Assembly: GCF_000011085.1 (NCBI RefSeq)
Contig: NC_006396.1
Coordinates: 558,001 to 622,000 of the forward strand
From: Haloarcula marismortui ATCC 43049
GTDB lineage: Archaea; Halobacteriota; Halobacteria; Halobacteriales; Haloarculaceae
DNA: 64,000 nt
Direction: 5' to 3'
This document shows positions 40,055 through 46,882 of the stretch, piece by piece (positions within the stretch are counted from its first letter, which is position 1; every line of letters starts with the position of its first letter). The notes below the pieces were generated by a model, which was not told the DNA's origin, did not search any database, and saw nothing but the letters and a program-made list of their open reading frames with translations. The translations under genes were made by a program, and so were the position numbers.

Positions 40055-41123
40055 CTGGGCTGACCCGGACGCGCTGGACCTCTCGGACGGCGAGACGTTC
40101 GACTCGCTGCTGGACCGGGCTGACACCCGAGAGAAAGGCCACTTCTTCGAGTTCTTCGCCGAGGGCGACGAACTCGCTCACGACCCCGGCCTCCGACTCA
40201 CCCATCACGGCAGCGAGCAGTGGATGGGCCAGACGCTCAACCACGACCCGGCGTACTGGCGGGCCGATACCGCCCGCGAACGCGATTTCGAGGAGCGCCC
40301 GGTCCACCCGGATTACCTGCTGGCGTGTGTGATGGGCATCACCGTCGAAGACCTCTCGGAGAAAGGCGGGTACTTCCTCGGCCGCGACGACGTGACGTTC
40401 CATCAGCCGGTGACGGCCGGGACGCCGCTGTCGGTCACTTCGACTGTCGTCGACACCAAGACATCGTCCTCCAGACCCCAGTACGGTATCGTCACCTGGG
40501 AAACGGAGGGCCGGGACCGCGAGACCGGCGAGACGCTGGTGTCCTACCGGCGAACGAACATGATTCCGCGCCGGGAGCCAGCGGCTACGGATGGCGGCGC
40601 AGTCGGGGAACAGGATGAGGATGGGCCTATGCTGCCCGACACCCCCATTTCCCCGGACGGCGAGTACTTCGAGGATTTCCAAGCGGCACTCGAACGCGCC
40701 GACACGGAGAACGCCGCCGTCGCCTACCGCCACGAACGCGGGCGGACGATGGACGACCAGCTCGTCGCCGGGTTGCCGCTGGCGACGCTCAACACCGCGC
40801 GCCAGCACCACAATCGCGACGAAATGGCCGACTCGCCGTCGGGCGACATCGTCGCGTACGGCGATGTGACACGCTCGGTTGCGCTGGCCCACGCCCGCTC
40901 CGACGAGGCGACCTACCGCGAGCGTCGCTTCGCTGACGAGCAGTTCCACGACTTCGTCACGCTGGGCGACACCGTCTACGGCTTCACTCGCGTCCTCGAC
41001 TGCGACCCCGACGCCGGGCCGGAACGAGCCGGCGCGGTCACGTTCGAGCACGTCGCGTTCAATCAGGACCAGACCCCGGTCTACTCGGGCCGGCGAACCG
41101 CACTCATTCAGCGAGATACATGA
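40047..41123 (+). CDS. mch: Mesaconyl-CoA hydratase (MaoC-like, double hotdog)
   Basis: A 358-residue protein with two MaoC-type hotdog domains. The first contains HPDYLLACVMGITVEDLSEKG, with the substrate and catalytic region DVTFHQPVTAGTPLSV; the second covers DMADSPSGDIVAYGDV-like sequence and QFHDFVTLGDTVYGFTRVLD. The order within the methylaspartate operon fits the enzyme that hydrates mesaconyl-CoA to beta-methylmalyl-CoA, as shown in Haloarcula hispanica. The start overlaps the ammonia-lyase stop, and the stop overlaps the lyase start by ATGA. Confidence 0.88.
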   Translation: MTDWADPDALDLSDGETFDSLLDRADTREKGHFFEFFAEGDELAHDPGLRLTHHGSEQWMGQTLNHDPAYWRADTARERDFEERPVHPDYLLACVMGITVEDLSEKGGYFLGRDDVTFHQPVTAGTPLSVTSTVVDTKTSSSRPQYGIVTWETEGRDRETGETLVSYRRTNMIPRREPAATDGGAVGEQDEDGPMLPDTPISPDGEYFEDFQAALERADTENAAVAYRHERGRTMDDQLVAGLPLATLNTARQHHNRDEMADSPSGDIVAYGDVTRSVALAHARSDEATYRERRFADEQFHDFVTLGDTVYGFTRVLDCDPDAGPERAGAVTFEHVAFNQDQTPVYSGRRTALIQRDT

Positions 41124-42160
41124 CACGACTCTGTCGCACATTCCAGACCGCACCGGCCGCGATACCGAACGACAACAGCGCGAAGTTCCTCGTCTCGGGA
41201 CTCACCAGCAAGGGGTTTCAGGCCCCCGACTGGCTCGTCCCCGACATTGAGGACGGCACTGCGCCGTCGATGAAAGACGAAGCCGTCGACAACATAATCG
41301 AACACATTCCGGACCACGCCGACGACTTCGCCGGGGACATTCTCCCGCGGGTCGAGTGGGCCTACGACGACGCCAACGCCCGTGAGCGTGGCATCGAGCA
41401 GGTGACCCGCCTGGCCGAGGCGGTCGGCGAGGAACTCGACGGCTTCGTCTTCCCGAAGGTTGGTCGCCTTGACGACGTGCGCGACGCCGCAGGTGTCATT
41501 GCCGACGCTGAGCGCGACGCCGGGCTTCCCGAGGGGACGCTGGAGATGGCGATCATTCTGGAGACGGCCCCCGGCCGCTCGGACCTCCGCGAGATCTGCC
41601 AGTACGCAACAGACTCCCGGCTCTCCGGGCTCGTGTTCGGGCCGGTCGACTACACGGCAGAACTCGGCGGGCGCACGCTCGACGGCGAGCGGCCCCGCTG
41701 GGACGGTCTGCTCGAAGCGCTGTCGAACGAGACGAGCGCCGCCGACATCGTCGCCATCGGCGGCCCCTTCGACCAGTTGTTCCACGAACGCGCTGGCGTC
41801 ACCTACTACAACGCCGAGGGATACGCCGATCAGGTGGCGTACGAAGCGACAATCGGCATCGACGGCTCGTGGTCGCTCCACCCCAAGCAGACCGAACAGG
41901 CGAATCGAATCCACATGCCGACAGTGGAAGAAATGGAGCGAGACCTCCACAAAATCGAGTCGTTCAACGAGGCCAAACGCGAGGGCACTGGCGCGGTCGT
42001 CGTCGACGGCCAGATGGTCGACGAAGCGACATACAAGAACTTCGCCAACACCGTCAAAACGGTCCGAGCCATCGACGAGACACACCCTGCCCAGACCGAG
42101 GCGTACTACGATGACGACTTGCTGGCGCGGGCGAGAGACGTGGAACTGATTTTTGGCTAA
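41120..42160 (+). CDS. Beta-methylmalyl-CoA lyase (HpcH/CitE family)
   Basis: A 346-residue member of the CitE-like lyases. It has VPDIEDGTAPSMKDEA with the Mg-binding Glu/Asp, then RVEWAYDDANARERG, LETAPGRSDL, GLVFGPVDYTAELGG, and IGIDGSWSLHPKQ with the substrate-binding region. It would cleave beta-methylmalyl-CoA to glyoxylate and propionyl-CoA, the last step before the glyoxylate reacts with acetyl-CoA to malate. The start overlaps the hydratase stop. A compact terminator overlaps its stop codon, closing the operon. Confidence 0.9.
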   Translation: MTRLCRTFQTAPAAIPNDNSAKFLVSGLTSKGFQAPDWLVPDIEDGTAPSMKDEAVDNIIEHIPDHADDFAGDILPRVEWAYDDANARERGIEQVTRLAEAVGEELDGFVFPKVGRLDDVRDAAGVIADAERDAGLPEGTLEMAIILETAPGRSDLREICQYATDSRLSGLVFGPVDYTAELGGRTLDGERPRWDGLLEALSNETSAADIVAIGGPFDQLFHERAGVTYYNAEGYADQVAYEATIGIDGSWSLHPKQTEQANRIHMPTVEEMERDLHKIESFNEAKREGTGAVVVDGQMVDEATYKNFANTVKTVRAIDETHPAQTEAYYDDDLLARARDVELIFG

Positions 42161-42177
42161 GCTGGCAACAGCTTTTT
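42160..42177 (+). terminator. Hairpin-T terminator of the methylaspartate operon
   Basis: AGCTG, a GCAA tetraloop, and CAGCT form a 5-base-pair hairpin that begins with the last base of the lyase stop codon and is followed by TTTTTA. The GNRA-type loop and the T run make a compact intrinsic-like terminator. It also touches the stop codon of the convergent aminotransferase gene. Confidence 0.55.
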
Positions 42178-43294
42178 ATCCGAAGTAGTTCGCCAGCCGC
42201 TGGGCTGCCTCGTCCACCCGGGAAGTCACGAGCGCGAACCGTATCCAGTCGCTACGGGACTCGCCGAAGGCTTCGCCAGGCATCCCGGCGACGCCGGCTT
42301 CGTCGATGAGTTCGTACACGTTCTCGAACGACCCGGGGAAGTCAGGGAACCGCGCCATCACGTAGAAGCCGCCGTCGGGGCGGTTGTACTCGGCCCCAGC
42401 CGCAGCCAGTGCGGCACAGAAGTCGTCGACGCGCCTTTCGAGTCGCCGTCGGCAGGCGGCGTAGTAGTCCGGACTCGTCGTCTTCAGCGCCCGCAGGACG
42501 GCGTACTGCGCTGGTCGGCTCCCGGTGACGTTCGTGAGCATGTGCTGAGTGCGAGCGCGTTCGAGCAGTGTCCCAGTGGGGCCGTCCTCCGGCGGGAAAA
42601 TCACATAGCCGACCCTAAACCCCGTTATCGCCATCGTCTTCGAGAAGGAGTTGGTGGCGACGACGTGGTCGGAGTCGGCGCGCAGCGCTGAACTGAACCG
42701 ACCTGCGTAGTCGAAGTGGTCGTACACCTCGTCGCTGAGTAGCAGGGCATCGTACTCCTCGGCGATGGCTGCAAACTCGGCCATCGCTTCAGCGTCGTAC
42801 ACTGCGCCGGTGGGGTTGTTGGGCGAATTCACCACGATGACGGCCGTCTCCTCGCTCGCGGCCGCCCGAACGTCCGCGGGGGCCAGTCGGTTGTGCTCGT
42901 CGACCGGAACGAAGGAGATGTCCGCGCCGATGAAGTTCGCCCGGCCGGCGTAGTACGGGTAGACCGGGTCAGTCAGGAGGATTTCGTTGCCGTCGAAGTG
43001 ATGGAGCCCGCCGGTCATCGCGAGGTGGTTCGCCTCGCCAGCGCCGTTCGTAATGAGTACGCGGTTCCGGTCCACTCCGCGCCGAGCGGCGATTTCATCG
43101 CGGAGCGGCGTCAGCCCCACGCTGGGTGGGTACTGATAGTCGTCAGCGGACGCTTCGGCATAGTCCCGTAGCCCGTCCCGAAGCCCCTCAGGCGGGTCCC
43201 AGTCGGGATTGCCCGACACCATGTCCACCACGTCCCGGTCGGCCCGGGCCGCGTACTGCATGACCCGGAAGAACTGGGGTTCCGTGTAGTCCAT
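42176..43294 (-). CDS. PLP-dependent aminotransferase, class I/II
   Basis: A 372-residue fold type I aminotransferase. The ATG at 43294 starts MDYTEPQFFRVMQYAARADRD, then VDMVSGNPDWDPPEGL. Cofactor contacts are visible: NSPNNPTGAVYDAEAMAEF, LLSDEVYDHFDY with the Asp/Tyr, and SFSKTMAITGFRVGY with the Schiff-base Lys. It resembles aspartate or aromatic aminotransferases of the AAT Igamma group. It is convergent with the methylaspartate operon and could feed or drain glutamate, though this is not shown. Confidence 0.88.
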   Translation of the reverse strand: MDYTEPQFFRVMQYAARADRDVVDMVSGNPDWDPPEGLRDGLRDYAEASADDYQYPPSVGLTPLRDEIAARRGVDRNRVLITNGAGEANHLAMTGGLHHFDGNEILLTDPVYPYYAGRANFIGADISFVPVDEHNRLAPADVRAAASEETAVIVVNSPNNPTGAVYDAEAMAEFAAIAEEYDALLLSDEVYDHFDYAGRFSSALRADSDHVVATNSFSKTMAITGFRVGYVIFPPEDGPTGTLLERARTQHMLTNVTGSRPAQYAVLRALKTTSPDYYAACRRRLERRVDDFCAALAAAGAEYNRPDGGFYVMARFPDFPGSFENVYELIDEAGVAGMPGEAFGESRSDWIRFALVTSRVDEAAQRLANYFG

Positions 43295-43332
43295 ATGTCC
43301 ACTCCGACTGCCGGCCCCGTCTGCTTTTCTGT

Positions 43333-43476
43333 CTACTGGCGAATATACAGCGTCAGTCCGCCGAGGACGAGCAACAGCATCCCCCACAGGAGGTCCGACC
43401 CCGGCAGGACCCAGAGGAACAGCGTCACGAGGCCCGATGTAACGAGTGACCAGCCAAGCGTCGTCTGATAGCTCAT
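43333..43476 (-). CDS. Small two-segment membrane protein, 47 residues
   Basis: A short frame from ATG 43476 to TAG 43333-43335 encodes MSYQTTLGWSL followed by a hydrophobic hairpin: TSGLVTLFLWVLPG, then LLWGMLLLVLGGLTLYI, ending RQ. Such short hydrophobic hairpins are typical of haloarchaeal micro-membrane proteins. GATATATTT at about 43498-43506 on this strand lies 22-30 bases before the start. It is 38 bases upstream of the aminotransferase gene and divergent from the CinA-like gene. Function unknown. Confidence 0.65.
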   Translation of the reverse strand: MSYQTTLGWSLVTSGLVTLFLWVLPGSDLLWGMLLLVLGGLTLYIRQ

Positions 43477-43554
43477 ATACACAGTTGTGTCTCCAAGCTG
43501 AAATATATCGGCCTGCCCTGAACGTTTATTCGCCTATCACGACAACTACGGACA

Positions 43555-44064
43555 ATGGCAGACGACACTGCGACCCCGGTCGAGAAGCGCGTCGGCAAGC
43601 GTCTCCGAGAAGCTGCTGCCACGGTCGCCACCGCGGAATCCTGTACCGGTGGCCTTGTCGGTTCGAAAATAACGGACATACCCGGCTCCAGCGACTACTT
43701 CGACCGCTCGCTGGTCACCTACTCCTACGAGGCCAAGCGTGAACTGCTGGCTGTTTCGCGGGAATCGCTGGACGCTCACGGCGCGGTCTCCGAGCCGGTC
43801 GCTATCGAAATGGCTCGGGGCGTTCGCGACACCGCCCGGACCGACTGGGGCGTCGCTACGACTGGCGTCGCTGGGCCGAGCGGCGGCTCGCCGGAGACGC
43901 CCGTCGGGACGGTGTACATCGCCGTCGCCGAGGCCGCCCCCTGGGGAACCAACGAGTCCGGCGTGACAGTGTCTCGCTACGAGTTCGATGGTACCCGTCG
44001 CGAGATCAAATCGGCCATCGCGACACAGGCGCTCCGGGACCTGGAAACCGCCTTACAGGAGTAG
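43555..44064 (+). CDS. CinA-type nicotinamide-nucleotide amidohydrolase
   Basis: A 169-residue protein of the CinA C-terminal family (PncC), which hydrolyses nicotinamide mononucleotide amide in pyridine-nucleotide salvage. It shows TVATAESCTGGLVGSKITD with the catalytic Ser/Cys region, SYEAKRELL, HGAVSEPVAIEMARG, and TGVAGPSGGSPETPVGTVYIA. The standalone form lacks the N-terminal COG1058 domain. It is divergent from the small membrane protein gene and 36 bases upstream of the YdjM-like gene. Confidence 0.9.
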   Translation: MADDTATPVEKRVGKRLREAAATVATAESCTGGLVGSKITDIPGSSDYFDRSLVTYSYEAKRELLAVSRESLDAHGAVSEPVAIEMARGVRDTARTDWGVATTGVAGPSGGSPETPVGTVYIAVAEAAPWGTNESGVTVSRYEFDGTRREIKSAIATQALRDLETALQE

Positions 44065-44100
44065 TAAGCTCTTTCAGTTGGGACACGGACGGTCAGGTAG

Positions 44101-44607
44101 ATGAACAAACGTGGGCACGTCCTGAACGCCGTCCTCTTGAGCATCGGACTGGGATACGTTCTTGACCCCTCGGGCGACGTGACGACCTTCGCAACAATCG
44201 CGGAAGTGTTCCTTCCCATCGTCTTGGGCGCACTGTTTCCCGATGTCGACACCGCCTTCGGCAAGCACCGCAAGACCCTGCACAATCTCCCCGTCCTCAT
44301 CATATTCTTGGCCCATCCGCTGTATCACGGCGGCAATCTCCAGTGGGTGTGGCTCGGTGTCCTCACGCACTACGTGCTTGACTACTTCGGTTCCCGACGG
44401 GGGATTGCCCTGTTCTACCCGTTCTCGGACACAGAGTATGGCTCACCGACGGGCGTGACAACCTCAAGCGACCGCGCCGAAGCCGTTACCGTCGTGATTA
44501 CCGCCTTCGAACTGCTCGCGGTTGCCCTGCTCGTCCACGTGCTCCCACAGTATCTGCCGCCAACGGTCAGGACCTTCGTCGTCGAGAACAGCGCGTTTCT
44601 GGTTTAG
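44101..44607 (+). CDS. YdjM/DUF457-type membrane-bound metal-dependent hydrolase
   Basis: A 168-residue membrane protein with about four hydrophobic segments. It matches the LexA-regulated YdjM family by NKRGHVLNAVLL with an early His, GALFPDVDTAFGKHRKTLHNLP, and a further LGVLTHYVLDYFGSRRGIAL. The His/Asp residues would bind a metal at the membrane face. It follows the CinA gene and ends over the convergent PHP gene by 4 bases. The chemical role of this family is not known. Confidence 0.85.
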   Translation: MNKRGHVLNAVLLSIGLGYVLDPSGDVTTFATIAEVFLPIVLGALFPDVDTAFGKHRKTLHNLPVLIIFLAHPLYHGGNLQWVWLGVLTHYVLDYFGSRRGIALFYPFSDTEYGSPTGVTTSSDRAEAVTVVITAFELLAVALLVHVLPQYLPPTVRTFVVENSAFLV

Positions 44608-45365
44608 TACACCTTCACGTCGTTGAATCGACCGTCGTACGCGACATGGTCAGGATGTGTCGGCTCGGTCCCCTGTAACATCAGTCGGTCGAACTTGCCC
44701 CACGTGTTTTCCAGCCCCAGATGCGCCCACTCGACCGCCCGGCGGAGGTCGTGTGAGAGACCATCGCGATGGAACAGCGACCGCTCCACGTCGTCTTTCA
44801 GCGCCGCACTGAGCCCCGCCACGCTCTCGAACGCTTTGGTGAACGTTACGTACGCCTCGCCGACGGTGCCGCGAACGTGGGCATACGAGGAGACGAACGG
44901 CTCGTGACCGGTTTCCGACGTGAACGACTGCGCACGGTCTCGGTGATGGGACAGCTGCTTGGGGTTGTACACTTCTAGCGCGTCGATGATGTCGTCGTAC
45001 GCTTCGATGTCGTCCAGTCCGAGACTGACATTGAGAAAACCGGGATGCGGAACCAGTACAGCCGCGTCTTGGCGGTCCAGTTCCCGCATCGCGCCGTCGA
45101 AGGTAATGAAATCCGGAATCGGGTCTTCGAGGCCTATCGCCAGTACGTGCCGGCGCTGTTGCCAGGTGCCAGTAAATATCTCTCTGGCCGGGAACACAGT
45201 CAGCTCTTCGTCGGAAAACGCCTCTGCTTGCCGCCGTATCTCCGACAGCCGCGTGAAATGCGGCGCATACACCAGCGCGTCGAGGCCACGTGCCTTCGCG
45301 CGCTCGACGACCCCGTCGTCGAGCACTTTCACGTGGAGATCAACGGCGTACCCCTCGGGTTGCAC
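44604..45365 (-). CDS. PHP-domain-like protein
   Basis: A 253-residue protein of the PHP fold. It starts near QPEGYAVDLHVKVLDDG, then RAKARGLDALVYAPHFTRL, VFPAREIFTG, and VLVPHPGFLNVSLG. The usual HxH of PHP metal sites is replaced by DLHVK, which seems usual in the haloarchaeal relatives. I chose a GTG at 45365, because the frame before it overlaps the divergent zinc-protein promoter; a TTG at 45371 is possible. Function is unassigned, perhaps phosphatase-like. Confidence 0.7.
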   Translation of the reverse strand: MQPEGYAVDLHVKVLDDGVVERAKARGLDALVYAPHFTRLSEIRRQAEAFSDEELTVFPAREIFTGTWQQRRHVLAIGLEDPIPDFITFDGAMRELDRQDAAVLVPHPGFLNVSLGLDDIEAYDDIIDALEVYNPKQLSHHRDRAQSFTSETGHEPFVSSYAHVRGTVGEAYVTFTKAFESVAGLSAALKDDVERSLFHRDGLSHDLRRAVEWAHLGLENTWGKFDRLMLQGTEPTHPDHVAYDGRFNDVKVY

Positions 45366-45480
45366 GGTCAACGCTAACTCCGTACTGCCATTAGGGGTTT
45401 CCGTTTTGGCAATCTGAGAGACAGACTTCTGACAGGTGGCAGCCAACGTTTTTAACCCCGGGTCGCCTGCCACTGAGCAA

Positions 45481-45780
45481 ATGCCACGCTGGGAGTGCGA
45501 CATCGAAGGGGACGAGAGACAGTTCGACCGCGTCGAGGAGCTTATCATCCACCAGTCGGTCGAACACGACCGTATCGAGTGTAAGGTCTGTGGTGCCGTC
45601 GTCCCCGACGGCTACTTCGCTATCAAGCACGCGTTCGACGAACACTCCCGCGCGGAGTACGTTCGCGCCTACGACGCCTCTGCCGCCGAGGTCCGCCGTC
45701 GTGAACAGATAAAGGAATCCGTTGAGGCCGCCGCCAACATGAGCGAGGTCATCGACCGACTGGAAGGCGGCGAAGCGTAG
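45481..45780 (+). CDS. Haloarchaeal zinc-finger protein (DUF7565-like)
   Basis: A 99-residue protein starting MPRWECDIEGDERQFDRVEE. It has ECKVCGAVVPDGYFAIKHAF, giving CxxC and a downstream His as a zinc knuckle, and HSRAEYVRAYDASAAEVRR, a helix. I recall it as a conserved halobacterial family, with moderate certainty. TTTTTAAC at 45449-45455 lies about 29 bases before the ATG, so it should be leaderless. It is divergent from the PHP gene. Confidence 0.75.
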   Translation: MPRWECDIEGDERQFDRVEELIIHQSVEHDRIECKVCGAVVPDGYFAIKHAFDEHSRAEYVRAYDASAAEVRRREQIKESVEAAANMSEVIDRLEGGEA

Positions 45781-45906
45781 CAACTACCGCTATTTTACGA
45801 CGGTGCCTGACTTTGCTCGACAATGATTGCCAACTAGTTTGAAAACGCTTGATTGCTCCCTTGCGGGTCGCTACGCATCCGTTCGAATTGCACGAGACCC
45901 GTTCGC

Positions 45907-45978
45907 CTACCGCTCTTCGGAGTCCAGCACTCGAATCTGGTCACCACGCACGGTAACCGGAATCGGGACCGTCGCCTC
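45907..45978. repeat. Copy A of a 72-base direct repeat (partial spt5 3' end)
   Basis: These 72 bases are identical to 46112-46183, the last 24 codons of spt5 including its stop codon. The similarity continues in weaker form for about ten more bases beyond 45978. Copy A lies downstream of the spt5 stop on that strand and cannot extend the normal protein. Confidence 0.9.
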
Positions 45979-45986
45979 CTACTGTT

Positions 45987-46047
45987 CCACCTTTTTCTTC
46001 GTCGGGTGCGCTCACTGTGCTCGCGCACCACTCCTCGAAAAACGTGG
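45987..46047. repeat. Imperfect long palindrome
   Basis: CCACCTTTTTC at the left and GAAAAACGTGG at the right are near-complementary, and inside them GGTGCGC pairs with GCGCACC. A folded strand could form a long hairpin. I have seen similar sequences near gene ends in haloarchaea. It could be a small non-autonomous mobile element or a bidirectional terminator. Confidence 0.6.
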
Positions 46048-46084
46048 GCGAAAACGCGGGCCCTCAGTCGTTCAGGCCCGTGAA

Positions 46085-46103
46085 CCACCGGCTCCGCCGG
46101 TGG
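46085..46103. terminator. Perfect hairpin after spt5
   Basis: CCACCGGC-TCC-GCCGGTGG forms an 8-base-pair stem with a three-base loop, 8 bases beyond the spt5 stop codon. It may stabilise the 3' end or stop transcription. Alternatively it is the end structure of an IS200/IS605-like remnant. No T run follows on the minus strand, so a terminator role is not certain. Confidence 0.4.
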
Positions 46104-46111
46104 ATATGGGT

Positions 46112-46549
46112 CTACCGCTCTTCGGAGTCCAGCACTCGAATCTGGTCACCACGCACGGTAACCGGAATCGGGACCGTCGCCTCGTACAGTTCGACGGTGA
46201 CCTGGTCCTTGCCCTCGTCGATGCGCTGGACCTGCGCCTTCTCGCCCTTGAACGGGCCGGCGATGAGTTCGACGATGTCGCCCTCCGCGATGCCTTCCAC
46301 GTCCGGTTTCGGCGAGAGGAAGTGCTCGACTTCCGCCATCGAAGATTCGCCCTGCACGACGCCGTTGGCGTGGGGAATCTCGTCGAGGATGCGGTCGAAG
46401 ACGTTGTGGTCGTCCGCTTCGACCATGACGTAGCTCGTGAGCGAGTCCGGCGCGAGCGCGGCGTGGATCTCGTCTTCCTCGCGGGAGATAATCATGTCCG
46501 CGACGGTGCGTTCCTGGCTGGCCGTGGTTTTGACTGCGTAGATCCCCAT
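46112..46549 (-). CDS. spt5: Transcription elongation factor Spt5
   Basis: A 145-residue archaeal Spt5/NusG. The NGN domain (residues 1-85) opens MGIYAVKTTASQERTVADMI and includes SYVMVEADDHNVFDRILDEI. The KOW domain (about 95-135) shows GDIVELIAGPFKGEKAQVQRI. With Spt4 it binds RNA polymerase and raises processivity. It follows secE at a distance of 4 bases, the standard archaeal order. Its last 24 codons are copied 205 bases further downstream (see the repeat entries). Confidence 0.97.
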   Translation of the reverse strand: MGIYAVKTTASQERTVADMIISREEDEIHAALAPDSLTSYVMVEADDHNVFDRILDEIPHANGVVQGESSMAEVEHFLSPKPDVEGIAEGDIVELIAGPFKGEKAQVQRIDEGKDQVTVELYEATVPIPVTVRGDQIRVLDSEER

Positions 46550-46553
46550 CGGT

Positions 46554-46733
46554 TTACACCGGCTTGCTGCCAGGCACGAAGGTCATCACAGCGAAGATGA
46601 TGAACCCGAGCAGTCCGACCAGCGCGATGCCCGCGCCGGCGATTTTCGCGATCTGGGAGAACTCCTCCCACGACGGCGTACTCGCCAGTTTGAGTACGCG
46701 GATGTAGGAGGTGAGATCGTATGGAACGTCCAT
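46554..46733 (-). CDS. secE: Protein translocase SecE/Sec61-gamma
   Basis: A 59-residue tail-anchored subunit of the SecYE translocon: an amphipathic cytoplasmic helix MDVPYDLTSYIRVLKLASTP, then PSWEEFSQIAKIAG and one membrane segment ALVGLLGFIIFAVMTFV. This is too short to be found by length alone, but the sequence is typical. A TATA box CAATATAG at 46761-46768 on this strand lies about 30 bases before the ATG at 46733. The spt5 gene follows directly, so secE-spt5 is one operon. Confidence 0.93.
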   Translation of the reverse strand: MDVPYDLTSYIRVLKLASTPSWEEFSQIAKIAGAGIALVGLLGFIIFAVMTFVPGSKPV

Positions 46734-46760
46734 AGCGGGTCGTACCCACTGGTGGCTTTT

Positions 46761-46768
46761 CTATATTG
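46761..46768 (-). promoter_or_regulatory. TATA box of the secE-spt5 operon
   Basis: CAATATAG, read on the minus strand, sits about 30 bases before the secE ATG. The secE-spt5 pair therefore has its own promoter and does not depend on the genes upstream. Confidence 0.6.
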
Positions 46769-46882
46769 TGGTGCGCGGCGACGAGTCCGAACCCGTCACA
46801 GAATGCGCTGGGTATCGTCTCGAATGAAAAGTAGCCGACAGACCGGGGCGATACCCGGAACAGGCGACCCGAACCCGCTCGG

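Noticed and set aside
45860..45905. A tRNA-like GTTCGAAT loop with GGGTC/GACCC ends
   Set aside because: The total span is only about 45 bases, the T-stem does not pair, and no anticodon arm fits.
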